64,000 nt of DNA from WJMT01 sp964456985 (GTDB taxonomy: Bacteria; Acidobacteriota; Aminicenantia; Aminicenantales; Aminicenantaceae). Below the pieces are notes generated by a model that saw nothing but the letters and a program-made list of their open reading frames with translations, had not been told where the DNA came from and did no database searches. Positions 26,073 to 33,159 of the stretch are shown here, one piece after another (position 1 is the first letter of the stretch; every line of letters starts with the position of its first letter). A program made the position numbers and the translations under genes. The stretch spans positions 13,474 to 77,473 of the forward strand of contig CAYWDH010000010.1 of assembly GCA_964456985.1 (NCBI GenBank), in the 5' to 3' direction.

Positions 26073-26140
26073 GTGATTTCCGGGAGGCTTGTGTTGAACT
26101 TTTTGTCAGTAAAGGGTATAATTTCAAAAAATTTTCCTAG
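26045..26140 (+). pseudogene. 31-codon remnant starting like a conserved hypothetical protein
   Basis: MQDRYTGDIGDF, overlapping the previous remnant in another frame, matches the start of a widespread uncharacterised family (M-x-DRYxGDIGDFGKYGLLR). After GDF the sequence changes to REACVELFVSKGYNFKKFS and stops, so only the first codons survive. Confidence 0.4.
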
Positions 26141-26161
26141 ACTGATCCAAATGGGGGAAAA

Positions 26162-26539
26162 ATGCCAACACAAAAGAAAAAAATACTAGTTGTTTGCAGC
26201 GTTTACGAAAATCTAAAGATGCTGAGCTCAATTTTAGCCGGAGAGGGCAGAACCATTATAAAAGCCATGTCCAAAGAAAAAGCGCTTGAATCAGCCAGAA
26301 ACGACTGTCCGGATATTGCAGTGATGGACTTTGACCTTTCGGATTTTGGGGGCGGCGATCTGGCTTCAGCAATAAGAGATATGCGGTCAGAGAATCCAAT
26401 GCCTATTGTTTTTATCACTTCACTCATCAGCGAAGCAGAAGAAAGGTGCCGCATGATCGATGGACCCATATGCTTTCTGTCCAAACCACTGGATGTCAAA
26501 AGACTAAAGGAAGAAATAAACAGCCTCCTAAATCTTTAG
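26162..26539 (+). CDS. stand-alone receiver-like domain with degenerate acidic pocket
   Basis: 125 residues. ILVVCSVYENLKMLSSIL, DIAVMDFDLSDFGGGDL, MPIVFITSL and CFLSKPLDVKRLKEEI follow the CheY fold, with Asp56 as phospho-acceptor candidate, a Thr/Ser in FITS and Lys in SKP. The usual acidic pair after beta-1 (DD/DE) is replaced by Cys-Ser, so phosphorylation may be impaired. The stop TAG shares its G with the first base of a dispersed repeat copy. Confidence 0.75.
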   Translation: MPTQKKKILVVCSVYENLKMLSSILAGEGRTIIKAMSKEKALESARNDCPDIAVMDFDLSDFGGGDLASAIRDMRSENPMPIVFITSLISEAEERCRMIDGPICFLSKPLDVKRLKEEINSLLNL

Positions 26540-26637
26540 GGGGACGGGCCCGGATATCTTCAATCATATCAACAACATAACCCCACTTTTCCACAACCGC
26601 CTACCCTGGAGAGCTGCTGTTTTTGGGGGCAAAATCA
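26539..26637 (+). repeat. dispersed ~100-bp repeat, copy 2
   Basis: Begins in the stop codon of the receiver gene; GGACGGGCCCGG, ATCATATCAACAACATAA, CTTTTCCACA, CTACCCTGGA and TTTTTGGGGGCAAAATCA are all present in order. Confidence 0.9.
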
Positions 26638-26657
26638 ACATCATCTTTATCTGATAA

Positions 26658-27065
26658 CTATCTTATATCTATAAAGAAATTATCACTCTCTTCATCCCAT
26701 GTTATTTTATAACTACAATCAAAATAATCTGAATAAGGTCCATCTGCAGTGCACTGAAAGGTACTACATTGGCCGCCTTCTAAATGGATAGATTCGACAT
26801 AGGAAGAGACCGTTTCATCTGGTCTATCTGAAATATATTCAACTGTAAGAGTTATCTTTACAAAATAGGCTTTAGCATCTCCATAATTTTTTATATTTCC
26901 TGTGAACAATATATTTCCTGACCTGTCTTCCTTAGTGAAGATATTTCCAAATATGATACAGTTTGCTCTACTTTCTCCTCTTCCCTCGGATATTGAAAAC
27001 AAACCCATATCACAACAGATACTTAAAATTGTGACAAAAAGCAAAATCACATATGTCTTCTTCAT
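26658..27065 (-). CDS. putative lipoprotein with FxLYD-like domain
   Basis: About 135 residues from MKKTYVILLFVTILSICC (GGGGGGATA precedes this ATG; an upstream start at 27092 lacks a site). SIC-C is a lipobox. GNIKNYGDAKAYFVKITLTVEYIS is the typical FxLYD-like pattern (extracellular beta sandwich), and two cysteines (GGQCSTFQC) could pair. Function unknown; surface exposed. Confidence 0.6.
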   Translation of the reverse strand: MKKTYVILLFVTILSICCDMGLFSISEGRGESRANCIIFGNIFTKEDRSGNILFTGNIKNYGDAKAYFVKITLTVEYISDRPDETVSSYVESIHLEGGQCSTFQCTADGPYSDYFDCSYKITWDEESDNFFIDIR

Positions 27066-27103
27066 TATCCCCCCTCTCTGAGAACTCATCATTTCCCCTT
27101 TAG

Positions 27104-27565
27104 CTAGAAATAATAAGAAATTCCGGCTTTTAGAAAAATAATGTGATACTCGGTCCTTATGGCAAATCTCTTGGTAAGATGAAGTTTGACCCCTGCTCCT
27201 ACATCGGGCAAAAAACCTCCTTTTTTTTCAGAAAAGTTACTTACAGCGCCCATACCCAATAACAGATAGGGCTCTATAGGAAATGAAGGAAAAGGAGAAA
27301 TGATAATGTCACCTGTTAGCATAAAGAGCCAGTTTTCACCGATGAAAATTCCGTATTCAACTCTAATCCCTTTAGATAACGTGTGTCCAATGCTGAACAT
27401 GGCTCCTGGATAAAATATGAAATCATACATACCAAAACCGTATCCCGTCACACTCATTTCCAAGCCTTTTTCTTGTCCGAACATGTTTCCAGAGGAGATC
27501 ACCAGAAACAAGACAAGAAAAATCCCTCCTGTGACTTTGACCGACTTTGTTTTTAAATTTCTCAT
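27104..27565 (-). CDS. small outer-membrane beta-barrel-like protein
   Basis: 153 residues. Signal peptide GGIFLVLFLVISSGNMFGQ. Alternating hydrophobic strands with Gly and terminal aromatic residues (IGHTLSKGIRVEYGIFIG, PYLLLGMGAVSNF, VGAGVKLHLTKRFAIRTEYHIIFLKAGISYYF) and a C-terminal Phe suggest a small outer-membrane barrel. AAAGGAGG precedes the ATG. It lies just upstream of the FxLYD lipoprotein gene in the same direction (38-bp gap), so the two are probably one transcript. Confidence 0.6.
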   Translation of the reverse strand: MRNLKTKSVKVTGGIFLVLFLVISSGNMFGQEKGLEMSVTGYGFGMYDFIFYPGAMFSIGHTLSKGIRVEYGIFIGENWLFMLTGDIIISPFPSFPIEPYLLLGMGAVSNFSEKKGGFLPDVGAGVKLHLTKRFAIRTEYHIIFLKAGISYYF

Positions 27566-27807
27566 TTTTTCCTCCTTTTAGTTGTTCTGATACAAAGATA
27601 AGCTTTTCGATGGAAAGAGTTGTCACTGTGTTGTAAAAAATTTGTCAAAAGTTTGTTAAGAGTTTTAGATGAATGGAGTTATAGATGAAGTGTTACCGTT
27701 CTTGCTTCTTATCGGCGGCTTCCAGTATCATAGAGAAGAAACAAGGGACTCTATTTCTTTAAAAGTGATAAAATGATCAATACCGGAGGGTAAAAAGGAG
27801 GTTAAAG

Positions 27808-29595
27808 ATGAAAAAGTCAGTCTTTTTTGTTTTGTTTATAGGGATTATCTTTGGTCTTTTAGCTGCTCAAACAGAAAAGAGCAAAGACATAGAGATCGAG
27901 ATCATTCTTCACCAGATGATCGAGATGAAAGACGGTGTCCACATTGCTGCCAATATCTACAAACCAGCGCAAATGAGTAAGCCTCTTCCGGCAATTTTTG
28001 CCTTCACTCCTTATATTTCAGATGAGGGGCAGGAGAGGGGCACCTTTTTTGCTCAACACGGGTATGTGTATGTGCACGCAGATGTGAGGGGCCGGGGAAA
28101 CTCTGAGGGCGAATTCTATCCTTTGGAGAAAGATGGGATGGACGGAGCCCAGGTCGTAGAGTGGATCGCCCGACAGACCTGGTGTGATGGCCGGGTTGGA
28201 ATGAGAGGGGGCTCTTACAGAGGCATGGTGCAGTGGCAGACCTTGAAGCATTTCCCTCCGGCGCTCAAGACCATTGTTCCTACGGCTGCGGCTGCTCCGG
28301 GAGTGGATTTTCCCATGTCCAATAATGTGTTTACCTCCTACGTCACCCAGTGGCTTGCTTTTGTGAAAGGGGAGACCGGGAATGTGAACCTCTTTTCTGA
28401 CCAGAAATTCTGGATGAGCAAGTTCTATAAGATGTACAGCGAACACATTCCTTTTGCCCGGCTGGCAGAGCTGACGGGCAGCAATGAGAAGATTTTCGAG
28501 CGCTGGATATCCCATCCTTATTTCGACAAACTTTGGAAAGACACCGCGTTCCCGGATAAAGACTATGAAAAGATCGATATTCCGATCCTGACCATAACCG
28601 GACACTTTGACGGCGACCAGCCGGGAGCTCTGCATTACTTCCATCATCATATGGAGTATGGATCACAGGAGGCAAGGGAGAAACATTACTTATTGGTCGG
28701 ACCATGGGACCACCCAGGCACACGGCATCCTCAAAAAGAACTGGGGGGATTGACATTTGGTGACAATGCTGTTTTGGATATGGAAAAACTCCATCTTGAG
28801 TGGTATGACTGGGTCTTTAAAGGCAAAGAGAGACCCGGGCTTCTGAAAAAGAGGATCTGCTATTATGTGATGAATGAAAATGTGTGGAAATACGCGGAGA
28901 GTCTGGATGACATATCAAATAAAACGCAGGAGTGGTATCTTTCATCTGAGGGAGGTGAAGCCGGAGACGTGTTTCATTCGGGAAAACTCGTGCCGGATGC
29001 GCCTCAAGGGATGCAAAAGCCGGATACCTTTGAGTATGATCCCCTAAAGATAATGACCAAAGACGAATATTTCAAGAGCCGCACCGAGGCTTATTTCCTG
29101 GACCAGAGAGCGGCTTTTAGCGAGGATAAACTCATCTATCACAGTGCTCCACTTGAAGAGGCGCTGGAAGTGGCTGGATATGTGAAGGTCAGGCTTTTTA
29201 TAGAACTTAATGTGCCGGATACGGATCTGGCTGTGGCGCTTTATGAGATAAGGCCTGACGGACAGAGCATCTATTTGGCCGAGGATTTTATACGGGCTCG
29301 CTTTCGTGAGTCGCTTTCCAGGGCTGAGCTCATCAAACCAGGGGAGATCAATGAATATGTGTTTGAGAGGGCATACTTTTTTGCTCGTAAGCTGGAGAAG
29401 GGAAGCCGGCTGCGGCTTGTCGTGTCCTGTTTGAATTCACCTGATATCGAGAAGAATTACAATTCCGGAGGAGTGGTGGCAGAGGAGACAGCCGAAGATG
29501 CGCGGACAGCGGTCATAAAGCTCTATCATGACAAGGATCACCCCAGCCTCATTATCTTTGGGGACGGGCCCGGGCATCTTAAATCATATCAATAA
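27808..29595 (+). CDS. exported CocE/NonD-family (S15) hydrolase
   Basis: 595 residues with signal peptide (VFFVLFIGIIFGLLAAQ). MKDGVHIAANIYKP, YVHADVRGRGNSEGEFYPL, the nucleophile elbow GGSYRG (Ser136), TGHFDGDQPG and GPWDHPGTRH (Asp and His) match the X-Pro dipeptidyl-peptidase/cocaine-esterase family, followed by a C-terminal jelly-roll. It should cleave esters or amides in the periplasm. The last codons, GDGPGHLKSYQ, and the stop are encoded by a dispersed repeat, so the native C-terminus has been replaced. Confidence 0.88.
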   Translation: MKKSVFFVLFIGIIFGLLAAQTEKSKDIEIEIILHQMIEMKDGVHIAANIYKPAQMSKPLPAIFAFTPYISDEGQERGTFFAQHGYVYVHADVRGRGNSEGEFYPLEKDGMDGAQVVEWIARQTWCDGRVGMRGGSYRGMVQWQTLKHFPPALKTIVPTAAAAPGVDFPMSNNVFTSYVTQWLAFVKGETGNVNLFSDQKFWMSKFYKMYSEHIPFARLAELTGSNEKIFERWISHPYFDKLWKDTAFPDKDYEKIDIPILTITGHFDGDQPGALHYFHHHMEYGSQEAREKHYLLVGPWDHPGTRHPQKELGGLTFGDNAVLDMEKLHLEWYDWVFKGKERPGLLKKRICYYVMNENVWKYAESLDDISNKTQEWYLSSEGGEAGDVFHSGKLVPDAPQGMQKPDTFEYDPLKIMTKDEYFKSRTEAYFLDQRAAFSEDKLIYHSAPLEEALEVAGYVKVRLFIELNVPDTDLAVALYEIRPDGQSIYLAEDFIRARFRESLSRAELIKPGEINEYVFERAYFFARKLEKGSRLRLVVSCLNSPDIEKNYNSGGVVAEETAEDARTAVIKLYHDKDHPSLIIFGDGPGHLKSYQ

Positions 29596-29655
29596 CTTAA
29601 CCCTACTTTTCCACAACTCCCTACCCTGGAGAGCCGCCGTTTTTAGGGGCAAAAA
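29560..29655 (+). repeat. dispersed ~100-bp repeat, copy 3
   Basis: Begins inside the CocE-family gene and supplies its final codons and stop. GGGGACGGGCCCGGGCATC, ATCATATCAATAAC, CTTTTCCACA, CTACCCTGGAGAG and TTTTTAGGGGCAAAAA are present. Confidence 0.92.
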
Positions 29656-29685
29656 CGGTTTGATCTTTTGCCCTATTTCGGGGAG

Positions 29686-30156
29686 TTATAGTTTTTCAAA
29701 GAGATCGAGCTGTGGTTTTTCTTTTAATAAATATTTCTTTACCTTATTCCAGAATGTTTGTGCAGTGATATATATGTTTTTAGCTTCCTCTCCAGTTATG
29801 AAAATTTTTGGATCATAAATACAGTTATTTCTTTTGATTCGATATTTCTGTATCTTCCTAATTAGATAATCATATTCTGGCCCTAGAAATATACTTGCAG
29901 CTAAAAATGTAGTTTTATGTTGTTCTCCATCTGAAGGACGGAATCCGTTTAAAAGTAATATCACCCGTCCAATTTGAAGCAGTCCATCATAGCAAAGTTT
30001 AAACGCTGCTTCTTTAATATTTTCTTTGACTAGTTTGGAAGCTTCAAAATTTCTTTTAGCTGAATAGATCAAGTTATTTAGATAATCAATGTCTGTTCTT
30101 TGTTTTTTTAGTTTTCCTTCTTTTACCAGGCGCTTTAATGAGTTTTCTAAATTCAT
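29686..30156 (-). CDS. HEPN-domain protein, partner of MNT nucleotidyltransferase
   Basis: 156 residues, helical. IYSAKRNFEASKLVKENIKEAAFKLCYDGLLQIGRVIL is the HEPN core helix pair, and RIKRNNCIYDP near residue 110 corresponds to the RNxxxY/Rx4-6H active-site motif, here without a histidine. HEPN proteins are RNases or toxins neutralised by a partner MNT that may AMPylate the Tyr. Its start overlaps the MNT gene by 71 bp in a different frame, so the two are translationally coupled. Confidence 0.75.
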   Translation of the reverse strand: MNLENSLKRLVKEGKLKKQRTDIDYLNNLIYSAKRNFEASKLVKENIKEAAFKLCYDGLLQIGRVILLLNGFRPSDGEQHKTTFLAASIFLGPEYDYLIRKIQKYRIKRNNCIYDPKIFITGEEAKNIYITAQTFWNKVKKYLLKEKPQLDLFEKL

Positions 30157-30709
30157 CCCTACTTCCTTTTATCAGGATGTAATTATCAACAATATCTTTA
30201 TAGAAATACCTATTCTCTAAATTTTTTATAAATTCTTCTTTTCTCGATATATGATAGTTGATTTCTCTATTGATTTTATCTTCAATATTTTTTATTGCTT
30301 CATACACATGATCTTCATTGGGTTTGCCTACTATGAAAAGGTCTATATCTGAATCAGATTTAAGTCCTCCTTTTGCGTATGAACCAAAAATAAAAGCAAA
30401 CGCAATGTTTTCTATTCCTTTTAAAAGACTTTTTAGTTCAACTTCAATACCAATGGTTTTCTTGACTATTGACTCAACTTCCTTGAGAAGTGTAAATTCC
30501 TTATTCAATCTATAGACGTTAAGGCCTCCTATTTTTCTCATAGTAATGAGATTTATTTTTAAAAGTCTGTTCAATTCTCTTTGTGCTGTGCCAGCAGAAG
30601 TGTTATTAAATTTTGCAATTTCACTTAAATAATACTCTTTGTCTTGATTATAGATAAATAGAATGATGATTTTTTTTCTAATAGTGGATTTTGTGAGCAA
30701 ATCTAACAT
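30086..30709 (-). CDS. wHTH-MNT nucleotidyltransferase antitoxin
   Basis: About 207 residues from the ATG at 30709 (MLDLLTKSTIRKK). The frame is open to a TTG at 30739, but that codon lies within the predicted -10/operator. The N-terminal 85 residues are a winged helix (LSEIAKFNNTSAGTAQRELNRLL), then FIFGSYAKGGLKSDSDIDLFIVG is the minimal nucleotidyltransferase GS-x9-DxD motif. MNT proteins silence HEPN toxins; the fused winged helix makes autoregulation likely, and a 20-bp palindrome sits at the promoter. Confidence 0.82.
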   Translation of the reverse strand: MLDLLTKSTIRKKIIILFIYNQDKEYYLSEIAKFNNTSAGTAQRELNRLLKINLITMRKIGGLNVYRLNKEFTLLKEVESIVKKTIGIEVELKSLLKGIENIAFAFIFGSYAKGGLKSDSDIDLFIVGKPNEDHVYEAIKNIEDKINREINYHISRKEEFIKNLENRYFYKDIVDNYILIKGSRDEFRKLIKAPGKRRKTKKTKNRH

Positions 30710-30719
30710 TTTTTCAATC

Positions 30720-30756
30720 TTGAGTAAAATTTTACTCAATAATGAGTAAATGTCAA
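30720..30756 (-). promoter_or_regulatory. promoter with palindromic operator for the MNT/HEPN pair
   Basis: On the minus strand TTGACA (30756-30751), a 16-bp spacer and TAAAAT (30734-30729) form a strong promoter. A perfect 20-bp palindrome, TTGAGTAAAATTTTACTCAA (30720-30739), covers the -10, and a third half-site TTTACTCA directly after the -35 makes a second dyad with 4-bp spacing. Three half-sites suit cooperative autorepression by the winged-helix MNT protein. Confidence 0.7.
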
Positions 30757-30779
30757 GTAACTTTTAATGGAGGAATGGA

Positions 30780-30877
30780 GGGGACGGGCCCGGGCATCTC
30801 CAATCATATCAATAACATAACCCTACTTTTCCACAGCCCCCCACCCTGGAGAGTCGTCGTTTTTAGGGGCAAAATCA
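30780..30877 (+). repeat. dispersed ~100-bp repeat, copy 4
   Basis: GGGGACGGGCCCGGGCATC start, ATCATATCAATAACATAA, CTTTTCCACAG, CACCCTGGAGAG, TTTTTAGGGGCAAAATCA. Lies between the MNT/HEPN promoter and the next plus-strand gene; not at a co-oriented gene end. Confidence 0.9.
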
Positions 30878-30956
30878 TCGTTTTAATGAACTTCTCTGGA
30901 TCAAGTTTCGTATCTTTTATAAAGCCGACTTTTTAACTCAAAAGGAGATATTGAAG

Positions 30957-31595
30957 ATGAGCAATGAAACGGATTTTGTGAAAAGGTGGATCCGGTTCGG
31001 AATTATATGTGGTATCCTTGCTGGCACCATATACGGACTTTCAGTCTCAGGTCTTATCCCGGACGCTCACGCCTATTTACTGTTCCTGTTTTTTGGCCCG
31101 CTCCTATGCGCCAGCTCAGGCGGCCTGTATTATTTTATTAAGCATCACCAGAACTCGATCCCCCTTCAAGTGGGAACTCTGTTCCTCATTATCTCCGGCG
31201 CTCTGGTGACCCTCATGGCTTCGATGCAGGGAGCTCTCAAAGTAGTCTTCCAGAATATCCCTTCGGATTCGATCTCAGAATCAGGCCAGGCAGCACGGGA
31301 AATGGCACTCAGAAGTGGAGATTCTCTTCAGCTGGGCGCTGATATCGCATGGGATATGTTTATTTTTATGAGTATCTTTTTTTTGAGCATAGCGGCCCTA
31401 AAGCATCCAAGATTAGGATGGGTCTTTGGTCTACCTGGGATCCTCATCGGATTGGTTGGGTTGGGGTTTAATCTCTACACGTTTCCCCATAATCCAGGTA
31501 CAGCCGGGCTCATCGATACAGGACCTTTGGTTGGTCTCTGGTTTGTGGCGGTTTCTGTGCGGGTTATCTTTTCTCTCAAATGGATCGAACATTAA
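30957..31595 (+). CDS. membrane protein of unknown function
   Basis: 212 residues; the ATG at 30957 lies 8 bp after AAAGGAGA, so it is preferred to a TTG at 30951. About six hydrophobic helices (IICGILAGTIYGLSVSGLIP, YLLFLFFGPLLCASSGGLYYF, VGTLFLIISGALVTLMASM, DMFIFMSIFFLSIAAL and two more). Family not recognised. Its stop codon overlaps the stop of a minus-strand toxin remnant, so that remnant was probably cut by the event that placed this gene. Confidence 0.6.
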   Translation: MSNETDFVKRWIRFGIICGILAGTIYGLSVSGLIPDAHAYLLFLFFGPLLCASSGGLYYFIKHHQNSIPLQVGTLFLIISGALVTLMASMQGALKVVFQNIPSDSISESGQAAREMALRSGDSLQLGADIAWDMFIFMSIFFLSIAALKHPRLGWVFGLPGILIGLVGLGFNLYTFPHNPGTAGLIDTGPLVGLWFVAVSVRVIFSLKWIEH

Positions 31596-31708
31596 CTTTT
31601 ATCTTTTACATCGATTAAGTCTATGCACAATGCTTTTATTTCTTGTTTTTCTTTAGGAGGGAGCGACTTAACTGATCTATCAAAGGAAGGTTTGAATTCA
31701 TACTTTAT
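31592..31708 (-). pseudogene. truncated RelE/ParE-like toxin remnant
   Basis: A frame overlapping the AbrB-type antitoxin stop reads KYEFKPSFDRSVKSLPP then KEKQEIKALCIDLID and stops after about 38 codons. This is the usual N-terminus of RelE/ParE-type toxins of about 90 residues. The codon where ATG is expected is ATA, and the body of the toxin is missing. Confidence 0.55.
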
Positions 31709-31968
31709 AAGGATTTGATGTGCTTTTTGGCTTCCTCAGAAGTCTTGTAGGCTTTCCCTTTTTCTGCCACCAGCTTTTCGATTTTCTTCCATTCTTCTTT
31801 GGAATATATGGACTTTTCTGTGATCTCACAAGGGGAGAGAAGGACGCCTTTTTGAGTGACTTTGAACATTACTGTGGATCCTGATTCCAATTTAAGGATA
31901 TCTCTTATAGTTGAAGGAATGGTTACCTGGCCTTTGGATGTCACTTTTGCGGTCTCTGTATAATTCAT
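31705..31968 (-). CDS. AbrB/MazE-type antitoxin, orphaned
   Basis: 87 residues. ETAKVTSKGQVTIPSTIRDILKLESGSTVMFKVTQKG is the SpoVT-AbrB swapped-hairpin DNA-binding domain; the C-terminal 40 residues are lysine-rich helices that would wrap the toxin. The only downstream partner is the truncated toxin frame at 31592-31708. AAGGAGATAT precedes the start. It may now be a free regulator or a remnant. Confidence 0.8.
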   Translation of the reverse strand: MNYTETAKVTSKGQVTIPSTIRDILKLESGSTVMFKVTQKGVLLSPCEITEKSIYSKEEWKKIEKLVAEKGKAYKTSEEAKKHIKSL

Positions 31969-32047
31969 GTAATATCTCCTTAATGTATTATATCCTTACA
32001 TTCTTACTATACAACTATATATATAATTGGAGGTCTAGTCAAGAAAT

Positions 32048-32200
32048 TTAGTTTTTGCTGGGGTCAGAGTAAAGTTCCTCTGTGATATAAATATCCACAG
32101 CGAGTGAATAGCTATGATTTATAGCATAATCAATGATCTTGATGAAATCGTCAATGAGGAGTGTATAAAAGTCGTGATTATAAAGATGCCTATGACTTTT
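32048..32200 (-). pseudogene. C-terminal remnant of an unrecognised gene
   Basis: A frame with no start, directly bordering the DUF6498 gene, reads LYNHDFYTLLIDDFIKII then DYAINHSYSLAVDIYITEELY and stops. The sequence is protein-like (about 50 residues), but I cannot name the family. It overlaps the end of the upstream gene by about 10 bp. Confidence 0.3.
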
Positions 32201-32852
32201 TCACAACAGCGAACCGGGACCTTTCTTTAAGATGAGCTGATAGGTCGACTCCGATCTTTAAGATTATAAGCAGGGTTAATCCGGCCTCAGGTCTCTTGAA
32301 TAGGATGACAAGAAAAGCTCCGAAGATCAATGTCAAATGAAGTATGAAAATTCTGGAATACGGTGTTGTCATCAATTTTTTGATAGTAGCTCTTTTGCGT
32401 TCTCCCTTTAGAATATAATTATAAATAAAGGAAAAGCCGTGGCTTAAAAAAAGAGCTATCACAGCATATACGGCTTTCTCATCTATGAATAGATCATGAA
32501 TAAAGTTATGGAAGTTACTGATATCCGCGTTTGCCCATTTGCCGAAAACAGCTATGACAAAAATACCATGGCCCGCGCAAAATCCGCCGTAATGGATCAT
32601 GAAAAAGGGCACGGTAAATGCTTTGGAGGCTATCTTTTTCCCTTCGCCCTGAGCAAGAATGAGTTTAAAGATATTAAAGAATCCGATGATGAGATTTTCC
32701 GACCAGAACAGAAATATGATTAAAAAAACCGACCAATCCAGCAGAAGACACCCGATCAGAGGGAGAAGGTTAGCCGCGATCAATGAAAGAGCGGAAAAGG
32801 AGAAGAGCCTTTTCCATTTTTCTATCCTGATTGAAGCTTTTTCAATATCCAT
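32190..32852 (-). CDS. DUF6498-like membrane protein
   Basis: 220 residues with about six hydrophobic helices. ANLLPLIGCLLLDWSVFLIIFLFWSENLIIGFFNIFKL near the start and FFMIHYGGFCAGHGIFVIAVFG match the DUF6498 pattern, including the WSEN and HYGGF blocks. Function unknown; inner membrane. Confidence 0.75.
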   Translation of the reverse strand: MDIEKASIRIEKWKRLFSFSALSLIAANLLPLIGCLLLDWSVFLIIFLFWSENLIIGFFNIFKLILAQGEGKKIASKAFTVPFFMIHYGGFCAGHGIFVIAVFGKWANADISNFHNFIHDLFIDEKAVYAVIALFLSHGFSFIYNYILKGERKRATIKKLMTTPYSRIFILHLTLIFGAFLVILFKRPEAGLTLLIILKIGVDLSAHLKERSRFAVVKKS

Positions 32853-32904
32853 CTGACTTCATATTATCTCCATATTTGCTTTTTTCTCAATCAATATTTT
32901 AATA

Positions 32905-33007
32905 GGGGGACGGGCCCGGGCATCTGCAATCATATCAACAACATAACCCTACTTTTCCACAACCCTCTACCCTGAAGAGCCCCCATTTTTGGGGGCCAAA
33001 TCAGCAG
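32905..33007 (+). repeat. dispersed ~100-bp repeat, copy 5
   Basis: All blocks present. In this copy the end region can fold GCCCCCA-TTTT-TGGGGGC, a perfect 7-bp stem. It lies between a minus-strand gene start and the plus-strand promoter at 33080. Confidence 0.9.
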
Positions 33008-33079
33008 TTTATAGATCTTCAGTTTCTTCCAGAGATTTGACCGGCGAATAAAATCCTCTTTCTATCATTTTCGTCTGAC

Positions 33080-33108
33080 TTGACAGGAAATACTTGTTTT
33101 TTTATATT
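33080..33108 (+). promoter_or_regulatory. near-consensus sigma70 promoter
   Basis: TTGACA (33080-33085), 17-bp spacer, TATATT (33103-33108), about 50 bp before the start of the KNH-repeat protein. Confidence 0.7.
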
Positions 33109-33159
33109 GTTGGTATCAAAAATAAAGGGGATATAAATAAAGCAAAAAGGATAAAAACT

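Noticed and set aside
28018..28756. Long minus-strand frames opposite the CocE-type hydrolase
   Set aside because: They are antisense shadows of a clear gene with all catalytic motifs on the plus strand.
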